Source: Myxococcales bacterium SG8_38 (GTDB lineage: Bacteria > Myxococcota_A > Polyangia > Polyangiales > Houyiibacteriaceae). From it: DNA of 64,000 nt. Shown here piece by piece: positions 17,837-26,336 of this stretch (positions are counted from its first letter, which is position 1; each line of letters begins with the position of its first letter). The stretch spans positions 1 to 64,000 of the forward strand of contig LJTN01000002.1 in NCBI GenBank assembly GCA_001303415.1, given 5' to 3'. The translations under genes and the position numbers were made by a program. The notes under the pieces are model-generated. The model was not told the DNA's origin. It ran no database searches and was given only the letters and a program-made list of their open reading frames with translations.

Positions 17837-19879
17837 GTGGCCCCCAACGTCCTTCTTCTCGACGACGACACCCAGTTTCGGACCAGCGTCACGCCCGCGC
17901 TCGAAGCGTTTGGGTTGCGGGTAACGAGCGCCACCAAGGGGAGCATCGCCCGGGCTCTCATCGAAGAGGAGGAGCCTTCGCTTCTGGTGGTCGATGGGTT
18001 GCTGCCCGATACCAACGGGATCACTTGGATTGAGGACCTCCGGGCGGACGGCTACGACACCCCCATCATCTTCGTGTCGGCCTTCTATCGGGACCTGACC
18101 ACGTTCAAGCACCTGACGCGCGATCTCGGCGTCATCCGAGTCTTTCACAAGCCCGTCACCGTCGAGCGGTTTGCGCGCGAGGTGGCAAACGCGTTGTCCG
18201 CCCCGATGAGCGTCGCGCCCGCCCCGCATCACCGGGCGCGAGATCAAGCCGACGATCCCGCCGAGCGGGTGCTTTACCCTGAAGAGCCTTCCGAGCCCGG
18301 CGTGGATACGGAGCGCGCGAGGGAGTCGTATGTCAGTCTCCTGCCGATCGCAGCCGACAATCTGACTGGCGCCATTCGGCGAGTGCATTCCGAGATCGAC
18401 CGGGCGAGCGTCGTCGCGGAAGCCCTGCGACAAGCCCACGATCTGCATGGCGCGGCCGCGACCCATGGCCTGGCGGAGATCTCGGAGGCCGCCGCGCGCA
18501 TCGAGCACGAGCTTCGTCAGCTTCAAGAATCTGGGCGGCTGGACTGGCCAACGATGTTCGAGTCGATCGATGCCGTCCGAGCCCATGCAGCTGCGGCGGT
18601 CGGGCGCGCCTCGCAACCCGTGGCGGCTGCTCCGCCTCCAGTGACGCCCGCGGCCAGCTTCTTTTTGCATCGGCCCATTCCAAGCGACTTCGTGCCGACC
18701 CTCTTGGTGCTCGAGGACGACCCCGCGATGATCGCGTATCTGCGTGCTGCTTTCGACGAGGTATTGGTCCATCTGAGGCCGGTTTCCACGGTCGACGAGG
18801 CGCTGAAGATCGCGAGCCGAAATCCGCCCACGGCTGTGCTCGTCGGTTGGCCGCTTCGGGATCGAGATGCTCTCGCACGTTTCGTCCAGATGTTCCGCGG
18901 CTTGTACGGCTGCGGACAGGCTCCGATCATCATGCTGTCGGTCGACGATGACCCGCATACGCGAGCGCAAGCTGCTCAGCTCGGAATCGACATCTTTCTT
19001 CCCCATCCGATCGAGCTGGTCCGCTTGCACCATGCGCTCGGCACGGCGGTGGAACGCGCGATGACGCCGCGGCCGAAGATAGCGATCCTTCGAGACCCCG
19101 ACGCCGCGCGATCGATCGAAGACGCGGGTCTCGAATGCCTCCTCTACTTCAGCTTGGAGGAGCTGTTGCGCGAGCTCGACGTCGAATCGCCGGACGTCGT
19201 GTTGTTGGGCTCCAGCGTCACCGCGAAGCAGGTGCCCGGGATCATCGGGATGTCGGCGTGGGACTCGGAGTGTGCGCTGCTCTGCTTTGACGACTCGCCG
19301 CTTGCGATGGAGCCCCAGATCACGGAGCGGCTGAGCCGTGCCTCCGGCTGGCTGGCACACCTCCACCGGGAAGCCGAGCGAGTCGCGCGTCTGCGCCGCC
19401 AGCAGGTGCGATGCGGCCAGACCGGCGTGCTCGCTCGCTCGGCGGCGGTTGCAGCTCTCGAGGCGGGGCTCTCGTCCGCGCAGCGTCATGGCCGCACCTA
19501 TTCCGTGGGCTTGATTCGAGCCACCGACTTGGAGGGCCTCGACCACGTTCTGGCGCGCCGCCTGCAGAGCCACTTGGGACGGCTCATCTACGGCCGGTTT
19601 CGGCGCGAGGACGTGCGAGGTCGCTGGGACGACGACACGTTCGTGGTGGGCCTCGACGGTACGAGCGCGCGAGCAGTGGTCCAGGTCCTTCGCAGGCTCC
19701 AAGAAGAGGTCGGGGCGCAGCGGATGCGGGACCCCGAGGCGCTCGCCTTCCTTCATGCCGCAATCGGGCTTTCGTCGTATCCGCTCGACGGCGATACGAG
19801 CCGGGCGCTCATCCTGGCCGCTCACGAACGCTTGCAAACGGCGGTCGAGCGGGACCCCGATGCCTTGGTCTGGCGATAG
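17837..19879 (+). CDS. Multi-domain regulator: receiver, HPt-like, degenerate receiver(s), degenerate GGDEF
   Basis: A 680-residue protein starting at GTG. Residues 1-120 form an intact receiver (DDD at 9-11, phospho-acceptor Asp 53, Lys 105). Residues about 165-235 look like an HPt helix bundle with His 201 in AHDLHGAAATHG. Residues 287-405 form a second receiver with acidic residues but Gly/Trp where the Asp should be (VLVGWPL). A third receiver-like segment (about 413-490) is also degenerate. The C-terminus (about 535-680) resembles GGDEF, but the GGDEF signature reads WDDDT, so diguanylate cyclase activity is unlikely; it may bind c-di-GMP or act as a scaffold. The cognate kinase is not obvious; two kinase genes lie elsewhere in the window. 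Confidence 0.75.
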   Translation: MAPNVLLLDDDTQFRTSVTPALEAFGLRVTSATKGSIARALIEEEEPSLLVVDGLLPDTNGITWIEDLRADGYDTPIIFVSAFYRDLTTFKHLTRDLGVIRVFHKPVTVERFAREVANALSAPMSVAPAPHHRARDQADDPAERVLYPEEPSEPGVDTERARESYVSLLPIAADNLTGAIRRVHSEIDRASVVAEALRQAHDLHGAAATHGLAEISEAAARIEHELRQLQESGRLDWPTMFESIDAVRAHAAAAVGRASQPVAAAPPPVTPAASFFLHRPIPSDFVPTLLVLEDDPAMIAYLRAAFDEVLVHLRPVSTVDEALKIASRNPPTAVLVGWPLRDRDALARFVQMFRGLYGCGQAPIIMLSVDDDPHTRAQAAQLGIDIFLPHPIELVRLHHALGTAVERAMTPRPKIAILRDPDAARSIEDAGLECLLYFSLEELLRELDVESPDVVLLGSSVTAKQVPGIIGMSAWDSECALLCFDDSPLAMEPQITERLSRASGWLAHLHREAERVARLRRQQVRCGQTGVLARSAAVAALEAGLSSAQRHGRTYSVGLIRATDLEGLDHVLARRLQSHLGRLIYGRFRREDVRGRWDDDTFVVGLDGTSARAVVQVLRRLQEEVGAQRMRDPEALAFLHAAIGLSSYPLDGDTSRALILAAHERLQTAVERDPDALVWR

Positions 19880-19998
19880 CTTTGCGGCTCGCGTCGGGCA
19901 CTCGGAGAGGCTAAGCTTTCAGCATCGAACCTACTTCGCAGACCGGCCTCGTCGAGGCCGATGTAGCAGCGGATATCGAAGTCGCTGATCCGAGCCTC

Positions 19999-20928
19999 TT
20001 GCTCAAGCTGACGGGTCCGGGCGGCTCCAACCTGCGGGTGCTCGAAGCGGAGCTCGGTGCGTCCATGGGCTTGCGCGGATCGACGATTCACGTGCAGGGC
20101 CCCAATCGCCAAGTCGAGTTGGTCGAGCGCGTCCTGCACGAGCTGATCGATGCGTTGCAAGTCCGCGAGCTGAGCCCCGTCGAGATGGCCCGCGCCGCCA
20201 GGACGCTCAGCGCCCATCCGCAGATCAGGCTGCGCGCATTGCTCGACGACGTCGTGCTCACCACGTCGAGCCGGCGCATCGTGTCGCCAAAGGGCGTTAC
20301 CCAGCAGAACTACGTCCAAGCGATTCGAAGTCACGACATCGTCTTTGGGATCGGCCCCGCGGGAACGGGCAAGACCTATCTGGCCATGGCCATGGCGGTT
20401 CGCGCCCTCCAAGAGCGGCAGGTCAAGCGCATCATCTTGACACGCCCCGCGGTCGAAGCCGGGGAGCGGCTGGGCTTTCTGCCAGGTGATCTCGCCGAGA
20501 AGATCAACCCCTACTTGCGTCCTCTCTACGACGCCTTGCACGACATGATGGAGCCCGGCCGTGTGGCTGCGTTGATCGAGCGCGGGACCATCGAGGTCGC
20601 GCCGCTGGCGTTCATGCGAGGCCGTACCCTCAACGATAGCTTCGTGGTCCTCGACGAAGCGCAGAACACGACAGCCGAGCAGATGAAGATGTTCCTGACG
20701 CGGTTGGGATTCGATTCGAAGACGGTGATCACGGGCGACGTCACGCAGGTCGATCTGCCTGGCGGTGCACGAAGTGGGTTGCGTCATGCAGTGCAGGTGC
20801 TCTCGAAGATCGAAGGCATCGAGTTCGTCAACTTCTCGCACGCGGACGTAGTCCGCCATCCATTGGTTCAACGGATCATCCAGGCCTACGATGTTCACGA
20901 AACGCGCTCTTCTGACGATGACATCTAA
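19999..20928 (+). CDS. phoH: PhoH-family ATPase
   Basis: A protein of at least 309 residues in the PhoH/YbeZ family, a P-loop ATPase linked to RNA metabolism. It has Walker A GPAGTGKT, Walker B FVVLDEAQN, and the family segments RPAVEAGERLGFLPGD and EKINPYLRPLYDAL. The start is problematic. The track uses TTG 19999, which trims the usual N-terminal strand. The frame is open upstream to a stop at 19912 and codes IEVADPSLLLKLTG, so translation probably begins earlier, but no ATG/GTG exists there. An ATC at 19924 is a possible non-canonical start. ybeY, the usual neighbour, is not next to it. Confidence 0.87.
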   Translation: MLKLTGPGGSNLRVLEAELGASMGLRGSTIHVQGPNRQVELVERVLHELIDALQVRELSPVEMARAARTLSAHPQIRLRALLDDVVLTTSSRRIVSPKGVTQQNYVQAIRSHDIVFGIGPAGTGKTYLAMAMAVRALQERQVKRIILTRPAVEAGERLGFLPGDLAEKINPYLRPLYDALHDMMEPGRVAALIERGTIEVAPLAFMRGRTLNDSFVVLDEAQNTTAEQMKMFLTRLGFDSKTVITGDVTQVDLPGGARSGLRHAVQVLSKIEGIEFVNFSHADVVRHPLVQRIIQAYDVHETRSSDDDI

Positions 20929-20945
20929 GCGCCGCCTGGTATGCT
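20918..20945 (+). promoter_or_regulatory. Candidate cysK promoter inside the end of phoH
   Basis: ATGACA (5 of 6 to TTGACA) and TATGCT are 16 bp apart, and TATGCT is preceded by an extended -10 TGG. The -10 ends nine bases before the cysK ATG, so the transcript would have almost no leader. Confidence 0.45.
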
Positions 20946-20954
20946 AGCCGCCAC

Positions 20955-21863
20955 ATGAACGACCGAATCTACGACGGCGCCCTGGAACTGATCGGGCATA
21001 CGCCTTTGGTGCGCCTGTCGCGAATCAGTGGCGGCAAAGGCGCGGAGCTATGTGGCAAGCTCGAGTCGAGCAACGTGGGCGGCTCGGTCAAGGACCGGCC
21101 GGCGCTTGCGATGATCCTGGCTGCCGAGCGATCCGGCGAGCTGCGGCCCGGCTCGACCGTCGTAGAGGCCACGAGCGGCAACACGGGCATCAGCCTTGCC
21201 ATGATCTGCGCGGTACGCGGCTACCAGTGCGTCATCGTCATGCCCGAGGACATGAGCGAGGCGCGCCGGCACCTGTTGAAGTCGTTTGGCGCCGAGGTGG
21301 TCTTGACCGGCGCAGAGGACGGCATGGCCGGCGCCGTGGAACAGGCGGAACGCATTTTGGAAACCACGCCCGGGGCGATGATGTGCCGGCAGTTCGAAAA
21401 CCCCGCCAACCCGCAGATTCATGCAGCGACGACGGCCGAAGAGATCTGGAGCGCCACCGACGGTAAGGTCGACGCGTTCGTGGCCGGCGTGGGGACCGGT
21501 GGCACGCTCACCGGCGTCGGCAGCGTCTTCCGGCAGCGCAACCCGGACATTCGACTGGTCGCGGTCGAGCCTCGCGCAAGCGCGGTGCTTTCTGGAGGCA
21601 AGCCCGGCCTGCACGGCATCCAGGGTCTCGGTGCGGGCTTCATCCCTGCCGTGCTCGATACCGACATCATCGACGAGGTGATCACGGTGACGGACGTGGC
21701 CGCCGAGCGCATGACCAAGCGTCTGGCGCGCGAAGAAGGGCTGTTGGTGGGTCCCTCGGCAGGGGCAAACGTGCACGCTGCCCTCGAGGTGGCGCGCCGG
21801 ATGAAGCCGGGGCAGCGAGTGGTCACCATCCTTTGCGATGGGGGCGAGCGCTACCTCTGCTGA
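20955..21863 (+). CDS. cysK: Cysteine synthase (O-acetylserine sulfhydrylase)
   Basis: A 302-residue PLP enzyme making cysteine from O-acetylserine and sulfide in the cytoplasm. The PLP lysine is Lys 46 in NVGGSVKDRPA; the substrate loop ATSGNTGIS and the phosphate-binding GTGGTLTG follow. GIQGLGAGFIP is typical of CysK, rather than CysM or cystathionine beta-synthase. Length is normal (about 300-320). It lacks a clear Shine-Dalgarno but has the promoter listed separately. The glycosylase gene begins 6 bp after its stop, so the two are likely co-transcribed. Confidence 0.92.
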   Translation: MNDRIYDGALELIGHTPLVRLSRISGGKGAELCGKLESSNVGGSVKDRPALAMILAAERSGELRPGSTVVEATSGNTGISLAMICAVRGYQCVIVMPEDMSEARRHLLKSFGAEVVLTGAEDGMAGAVEQAERILETTPGAMMCRQFENPANPQIHAATTAEEIWSATDGKVDAFVAGVGTGGTLTGVGSVFRQRNPDIRLVAVEPRASAVLSGGKPGLHGIQGLGAGFIPAVLDTDIIDEVITVTDVAAERMTKRLAREEGLLVGPSAGANVHAALEVARRMKPGQRVVTILCDGGERYLC

Positions 21864-21869
21864 GCTCCG

Positions 21870-22583
21870 ATGTCCGATCTGGTCAAGGTTTCGCGCGCTT
21901 TGTGCCGCGCCGTGTCCAAGCTCGAATTCGCCGAGCCGGTCACGCACGTGTACAACCCCCTCCAATACGCGAGGCGTCCCCACGAGCTCTACCTGAAACG
22001 ATTCGGCGCCGGCTCCAAGGAAGTCGTTCTGGTCGGCATGAACCCCGGGCCTTATGGCATGGCGCAAACCGGCGTGCCGTTTGGAGACGTGGCGTGCGTT
22101 CGCGACTGGATGGGCATCGAAGCGAAAGTGGACCATCCTGAAAAGGAGCATCCCAAGCGGCCCGTGCAGGGCTTTTCGTGCAGCCGCTCGGAGGTGAGTG
22201 GCTCGCGGCTTTGGGGCTGGGCGCGCGAGCGCTTCGGCACACCGGAGCGCTTCTTTTCGAGGTTCTTCGTGCTCAACTACTGCCCCTTGCTCTTCCTCGA
22301 GGCGAGCGGTCGCAACCGTACGCCGGACAAGCTTTCTGCCGACGAACGCGAGTCCTTGCTGCCCGAGTGCGACGAAGCGCTACGGGCCTCCGTCGGGATG
22401 CTCGAGCCGGAGCTGGTGGTGGGAGTCGGAGCCTGGGCGACCAAGCGGGTGCGTGCCGCATTGGGCGACGGACCCGCACGAATCGGGATGTTGCTGCACC
22501 CGAGCCCCGCGAGCCCAAAGGCGAATCGCGGCTGGGCAGCGCAGGCGGAGCGCGATCTGCGTCGTTTGCGCGTGTCGTTCTAG
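21870..22583 (+). CDS. SMUG1-like uracil-DNA glycosylase (family 3)
   Basis: A 237-residue DNA repair enzyme. The catalytic-loop motif GMNPGPYGMAQTGVPFG and the intercalation-loop motif HPSPASPKAN are the two signatures of family 3 (SMUG1) glycosylases, which excise uracil and oxidised pyrimidines from DNA. Length is close to vertebrate and bacterial SMUG1. It starts 6 bp after cysK and probably shares its transcript. No metal-binding Cys cluster is seen, which separates it from the iron-sulfur family 4 enzymes. Confidence 0.87.
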   Translation: MSDLVKVSRALCRAVSKLEFAEPVTHVYNPLQYARRPHELYLKRFGAGSKEVVLVGMNPGPYGMAQTGVPFGDVACVRDWMGIEAKVDHPEKEHPKRPVQGFSCSRSEVSGSRLWGWARERFGTPERFFSRFFVLNYCPLLFLEASGRNRTPDKLSADERESLLPECDEALRASVGMLEPELVVGVGAWATKRVRAALGDGPARIGMLLHPSPASPKANRGWAAQAERDLRRLRVSF

Positions 22584-22628
22584 GCGCGCGTCGCCCCGGC
22601 TTGGGCTATGCTTCCCCGAAGGGGAGCG

Positions 22629-22901
22629 ATGAAGAGAGCCTTCGAAATTGCGGCCGCCACGCTGCTCGTGCTCGGTTGCGGCCACGAGTCTGCCGCCACA
22701 CAGCAGATTCGAACCGCCGCCGCGGTCGACCTCGACTGCGACGAATCGGTAATCGAGCTGGCGGACGACGGTCCGATGGTGAAACGCGCAAGCGGTTGCG
22801 GCCGGACCTTGACTTACATGTATCGATGCAACCCGACCGCAGGCGGCGGCCAGGATTGCCGCTGGAGACCAGTGCGAGACGATCGCAACAAGCTCTACTG
22901 A
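22629..22901 (+). CDS. Small lipoprotein of unknown function
   Basis: A 90-residue protein with a signal peptide ending in lipobox LVLGC. The track start (22608) precedes a better ATG at 22629 with GGGGAG upstream. The mature part holds the pattern KRASGCGRTLTYMYRC, two further Cys, and a basic C-terminus. I do not recognise the family. Its stop overlaps the last 7 bp of the convergent Ser/Thr kinase gene. Confidence 0.7.
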   Translation: MKRAFEIAAATLLVLGCGHESAATQQIRTAAAVDLDCDESVIELADDGPMVKRASGCGRTLTYMYRCNPTAGGGQDCRWRPVRDDRNKLY

Positions 22902-24157
22902 CCGCCGTCCGGAATTCTGGAAGGCAGCCTCGCCTCGAGCTCGTCGATGTCCGGGTTGCTAGGGTCGAACTGGCGCGCCCGGTCGATCGCTGTCGCTGCA
23001 GCGCCGAAATCCCCCTGCTCCAGCGCTTCGCGAGCGCGTGCGAGCTCATCCTTCGCCGCCTCTTCTCGCTCGTGCGGCGAAAGCGCGCTCGGCCCTGCGT
23101 CGGCGCCGGTGCTGGCGTCCCCGATGCCGGCTCCTGCATGCATTCCCGCCTCCTCGCTGGCACCGGCGTCCGAGAGGGTGCCCGCGTCCGTCACGGCGCC
23201 CGCATCGATCCGCGAGGTTTCGCAGTTCTGAACCGCGATCCACAGGGCGGCGAGCACGCCCACGATCAACGTCATGACAAATGGCAGGCTCATTCGCCTC
23301 GGCCTGGTATGCGGTACTCGCCGTCCGTCATAGGCTTCCCTCAGCGCCGACACAAACGTGCGTGCGCTCGCCCAGCGATCCGCTGGATTCTTCCGCAGCG
23401 CCCGCAGGATGACCGAATCGACGGCCGTGGGAATGACCGCGCCCCGGTTCGCTTCGCTCGGCGGGACGGGATCGGCGTTCATCACTTGGTGAGCGACGGC
23501 CATCGCTTCGGCGCCCGGAAACGCGCGCTCGCCACACGCAGCCTCGTAGATGACCGCACCGAAAGAAAAGAGGTCGCTTGCCTCGCTGTACTCTCCCTTG
23601 CGCAGGGTTTCCGGTGCGGCGTAGCAGGGTGTGCCGAGGAACTGACCCTCCTTGGTGAGATCTGCGTTTGGAATCCGCGCGATGCCGAAGTCGGCCAGCT
23701 TGACCTGTCCGTTGTCGGTGATCAGCAGGTTTTCGGGCTTGAGGTCGCGATGGATCACACCGGCGACGTGCGCGGTTGCGAGCGCATCGGCGACCTGTCG
23801 TGCGAGCTCCAATAACCGCTCCCGAGGGAGCGGTCCCTTCTTCTTGAGCTCTTCCTTGAGCGTGCGTCCTCGCACGTACTCGAAGACCAAGTACGGGCCG
23901 ACCCGCGGGTCATCTCCGACATCGAAAATCTGAACGATGTTGGGATGATGCAAGCGCGCGGCCGCGCGAGCCTCGTTTTGGAATCGACTGAGGAAGACCT
24001 CGCGCATTTCCACGTCGAGCACGAGGTCACGCAGCGTTTTGATCGCGACCGGTCGATCCAGGTCCGCATCGTGCGCCAGGTAGACGTTGCCCATCGAACC
24101 GGACCCGATGAGCCGTTCGATTCGGTAGCGGCCGATCCGTAGGGGCAATTCTTCCAT
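22895..24157 (-). CDS. Membrane Ser/Thr protein kinase, Hanks type
   Basis: A 420-residue kinase. The N-terminal kinase domain (about 11-275) has Gly-rich loop IGSGSMGNVY, ATP-anchoring Lys 40 (VAIK), catalytic IHRDLKPENLL (Asp 138), DFG (Asp 156) and APE. A single membrane segment follows at about 291-310, then an Ala/Asp/Gly-rich stretch and a short Glu/Arg-rich helix outside. This is the usual plan of myxobacterial sensor kinases, with the kinase inside the cell. No Shine-Dalgarno is seen; TAGATC sits exactly seven bases before the ATG. It lies 33 bp downstream of pyk on the same strand. Confidence 0.92.
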   Translation of the reverse strand: MEELPLRIGRYRIERLIGSGSMGNVYLAHDADLDRPVAIKTLRDLVLDVEMREVFLSRFQNEARAAARLHHPNIVQIFDVGDDPRVGPYLVFEYVRGRTLKEELKKKGPLPRERLLELARQVADALATAHVAGVIHRDLKPENLLITDNGQVKLADFGIARIPNADLTKEGQFLGTPCYAAPETLRKGEYSEASDLFSFGAVIYEAACGERAFPGAEAMAVAHQVMNADPVPPSEANRGAVIPTAVDSVILRALRKNPADRWASARTFVSALREAYDGRRVPHTRPRRMSLPFVMTLIVGVLAALWIAVQNCETSRIDAGAVTDAGTLSDAGASEEAGMHAGAGIGDASTGADAGPSALSPHEREEAAKDELARAREALEQGDFGAAATAIDRARQFDPSNPDIDELEARLPSRIPDGGQ

Positions 24158-24190
24158 GGAGCGCGATCTAATGCATGCCAGCGGTCGGGG

Positions 24191-25600
24191 CTAGAGATGG
24201 TGCAATTTCAGGGTGTTCGTTCGGCCCGACGTCGGCCACCCCACGACCATGGCGAAGGCGTCGCCCCGTTTGCAGATCTTTTCGCGAACCAGCAACGAGG
24301 TGGCGATTCGCAGCGTCTCGTCGAGTGATTCGGGCGGCACCTCGACTCTCGGAACGACGCCCCACTCGAGCGCGAGCCTTCGCGCCACGCGGACGTCGCT
24401 AGTGACAGCCACGATCGGCGCCCTCGGCCGATGCTCTGCGAGCAGGCCGGCCGAACGGCCGTCCTGCGTGAACACGACGACGGCCTTGAGCGGCAAGTGT
24501 CTCGTCACCACTGCCGCAGCACGTGCGGCGGCATTCGAAAAAGGCCAATCCTCGTCTCCAACGCTCTGAAGCTCCCCGAACTCCCGAGCGATGTCCTCGA
24601 TGTAGTCGGATTCGACCTCTCGAATGATCGTGTCCATCATCTGCAGCGACTGCACCGGGTAGCGTCCGGCAGCGGTTTCGCCGCTGAGCATGACCGCGTC
24701 GGTTCCGTCCATCACCGCGTTGGCGACGTCGGCGGCCTCGGCGCGGGTGGGCCGCGGGTTGCGAATCATCGAATCGAGCATCTGGGTGGCGGTGATGACG
24801 ACCTTGCCGCGTGCGTTCGTCTCCCGAATGATTCGCTTCTGCATCAAGGGTACTTTCTCGGCCCCGAGCTCGACGCCGAGGTCGCCGCGCGCGATCATGA
24901 TCCCATCTGAGGCATCCAGAATCTCCGGAAGCCGGAGGACCGCCTCCGGTCGCTCGATTTTCGCGATGATCGGGACGTCGCCCGCCAAGGCCTTGGCCTG
25001 GTGGACGTCGGATGCGGACCGGACGAACGAAAGCGCGATGTAGTCGACACCCAGCTCGGAGACTGCGAACTCGAGATCCTCCCGATCCTTGTCGCCGAGC
25101 GCCGGGGCGCTGATGGACACGCCGGGCAGGTTGAGCCCCTTGTGGTCGGACAAGATCCCCCCGTCTTCGACGATGGTGTGAACGGTGTTGCCCTCGATGG
25201 ATTCGACCCGGAGCCGTATGAGGCCGTCATCGAGCGCCACCCGGTCGCCCGGTTTGACGTCGGCGGGCAGCGAGCCGTACGTCACGGAAACGATCTTTCG
25301 GGTTCCTTCGACTTCCTCGGTCGTGAGCGCAAAACGGTCGCCTTGCTCGAGCTTGACGGGACCTTCCGAAAACACGCCGATACGCATCTTCGGGCCCTGG
25401 AGATCAGCCAAGATCGCGAGGGGCACGCGTGCTTCGGATGCGGCCTCGCGAACGAGCGCCGCCACGGCCGCGTGAGAGGCGTGATCGCCATGTGAAAAGT
25501 TGAGACGCGCGCAGCTCATGCCTGCCCGGACGAGCTCACCGATCGTGGCTTTCGTGTTGCTGGCAGGCCCCAGCGTGCACACGATCTTGGTGCGTCTCAC
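24191..25600 (-). CDS. pyk: Pyruvate kinase
   Basis: A 469-residue glycolytic enzyme converting phosphoenolpyruvate and ADP to pyruvate and ATP. Signature segments are RRTKIVCTLGPAS (N-terminus), LNFSHG, the active-site block IIAKIERPEA, IMIARGDLGVE, and VITATQMLDSM. The C-terminal allosteric domain is present and length is normal. The start is GTG 25600, since the track's longer ORF adds residues without homology. TAAAAA lies seven bases before the GTG and TTGGCG 17 bp above it, so the message may be leaderless. An envelope protein gene lies 37 bp upstream and a Ser/Thr kinase gene 33 bp downstream. Confidence 0.93.
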   Translation of the reverse strand: MRRTKIVCTLGPASNTKATIGELVRAGMSCARLNFSHGDHASHAAVAALVREAASEARVPLAILADLQGPKMRIGVFSEGPVKLEQGDRFALTTEEVEGTRKIVSVTYGSLPADVKPGDRVALDDGLIRLRVESIEGNTVHTIVEDGGILSDHKGLNLPGVSISAPALGDKDREDLEFAVSELGVDYIALSFVRSASDVHQAKALAGDVPIIAKIERPEAVLRLPEILDASDGIMIARGDLGVELGAEKVPLMQKRIIRETNARGKVVITATQMLDSMIRNPRPTRAEAADVANAVMDGTDAVMLSGETAAGRYPVQSLQMMDTIIREVESDYIEDIAREFGELQSVGDEDWPFSNAAARAAAVVTRHLPLKAVVVFTQDGRSAGLLAEHRPRAPIVAVTSDVRVARRLALEWGVVPRVEVPPESLDETLRIATSLLVREKICKRGDAFAMVVGWPTSGRTNTLKLHHL

Positions 25601-25637
25601 AGCGAGCTTTTTACCCGGCTTTGACGCCCGCGCCAAG

Positions 25638-26282
25638 CTACCTGCGACGGTATCGTGGCGACTCCCAGCGGCTGATGTTCGACTTGAAACCGAGGCGCAA
25701 CACGAAGGTCGCATACAGCGTCCATTGCGTACCATCCAGCGTCGGTTGCGTGTTTCGATACGATGCATCGGCGTTCAGGTATCGAGTGGCGATGCGCAAC
25801 CACAAGCCCTCTACCGTCGTCAGAGGCCTGTACAGCGGAATCGCGAACCCGAAACCCACACCGAGAGCCGTGCTTTGCTCTCCATCGAGAAGAAAGGCGG
25901 GTCCGATCTCGACGAAGATCGATTGCAGAATCAGGTCGGTGAGCTCGTGCCACGTTTGCTTGTACAAGAAGAACAGCGCGGGAAAGAGGGGACGGAGGTC
26001 GACGCCCAAAAACAAATGCTGGCCGGAGTCGGGGCCCCACCGGCCCGACAGCACCAAACCCGCGACGTCGGCGATCAAGAACCGGGCCTCGCCGATCACG
26101 TTTGGATCGGCTTTGCGTTCGATCCAGGTTGCCCCGCCCCCCGCGCCGAGCGCAAGAGTCAGCCCGCGGTCCCAGCGCCCGTAGAGCCCATCGCCCCTTC
26201 GTTGTGCGCTTGCGGATGCGTCCAGCGCGGAAAGGACGAGGACTACGCCGACGATCACGCCTAAGCGGGCGCCCCCTGCCAT
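25638..26282 (-). CDS. Secreted, probably outer-membrane protein of unknown function
   Basis: A 214-residue protein. The track ORF starts far upstream, but ATG 26282 has GGGGAAATC before it and opens a signal peptide (hydrophobic LGVIVGVVLVLSAL, cleavage near ASAQ). The mature part alternates hydrophobic and polar residues and ends in a run of aromatic/basic residues, suggesting beta strands of an outer-membrane barrel. I do not recognise the family. It is divergent from the sensor kinase gene (54 bp) and 37 bp upstream of pyk. Confidence 0.6.
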   Translation of the reverse strand: MAGGARLGVIVGVVLVLSALDASASAQRRGDGLYGRWDRGLTLALGAGGGATWIERKADPNVIGEARFLIADVAGLVLSGRWGPDSGQHLFLGVDLRPLFPALFFLYKQTWHELTDLILQSIFVEIGPAFLLDGEQSTALGVGFGFAIPLYRPLTTVEGLWLRIATRYLNADASYRNTQPTLDGTQWTLYATFVLRLGFKSNISRWESPRYRRR

Positions 26283-26336
26283 GATTTCCCCATGCACCGG
26301 TCGGCGTGGCGGGTCAAGAGAGAGTGCTTGTAGACT

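Noticed and set aside
16196-19837. 1213-residue ORF on the minus strand
   Set aside because: It is antisense to yqgE-adjacent bamD, the TPR gene and the regulator, all with recognised motifs. GC-rich codon bias opens long antisense frames, and its translation is low-complexity Arg/Leu/Val without a domain.
22178-23815. 545-residue plus-strand ORF
   Set aside because: It crosses the glycosylase and kinase genes in a wrong frame and has Arg-rich low-complexity translation only.
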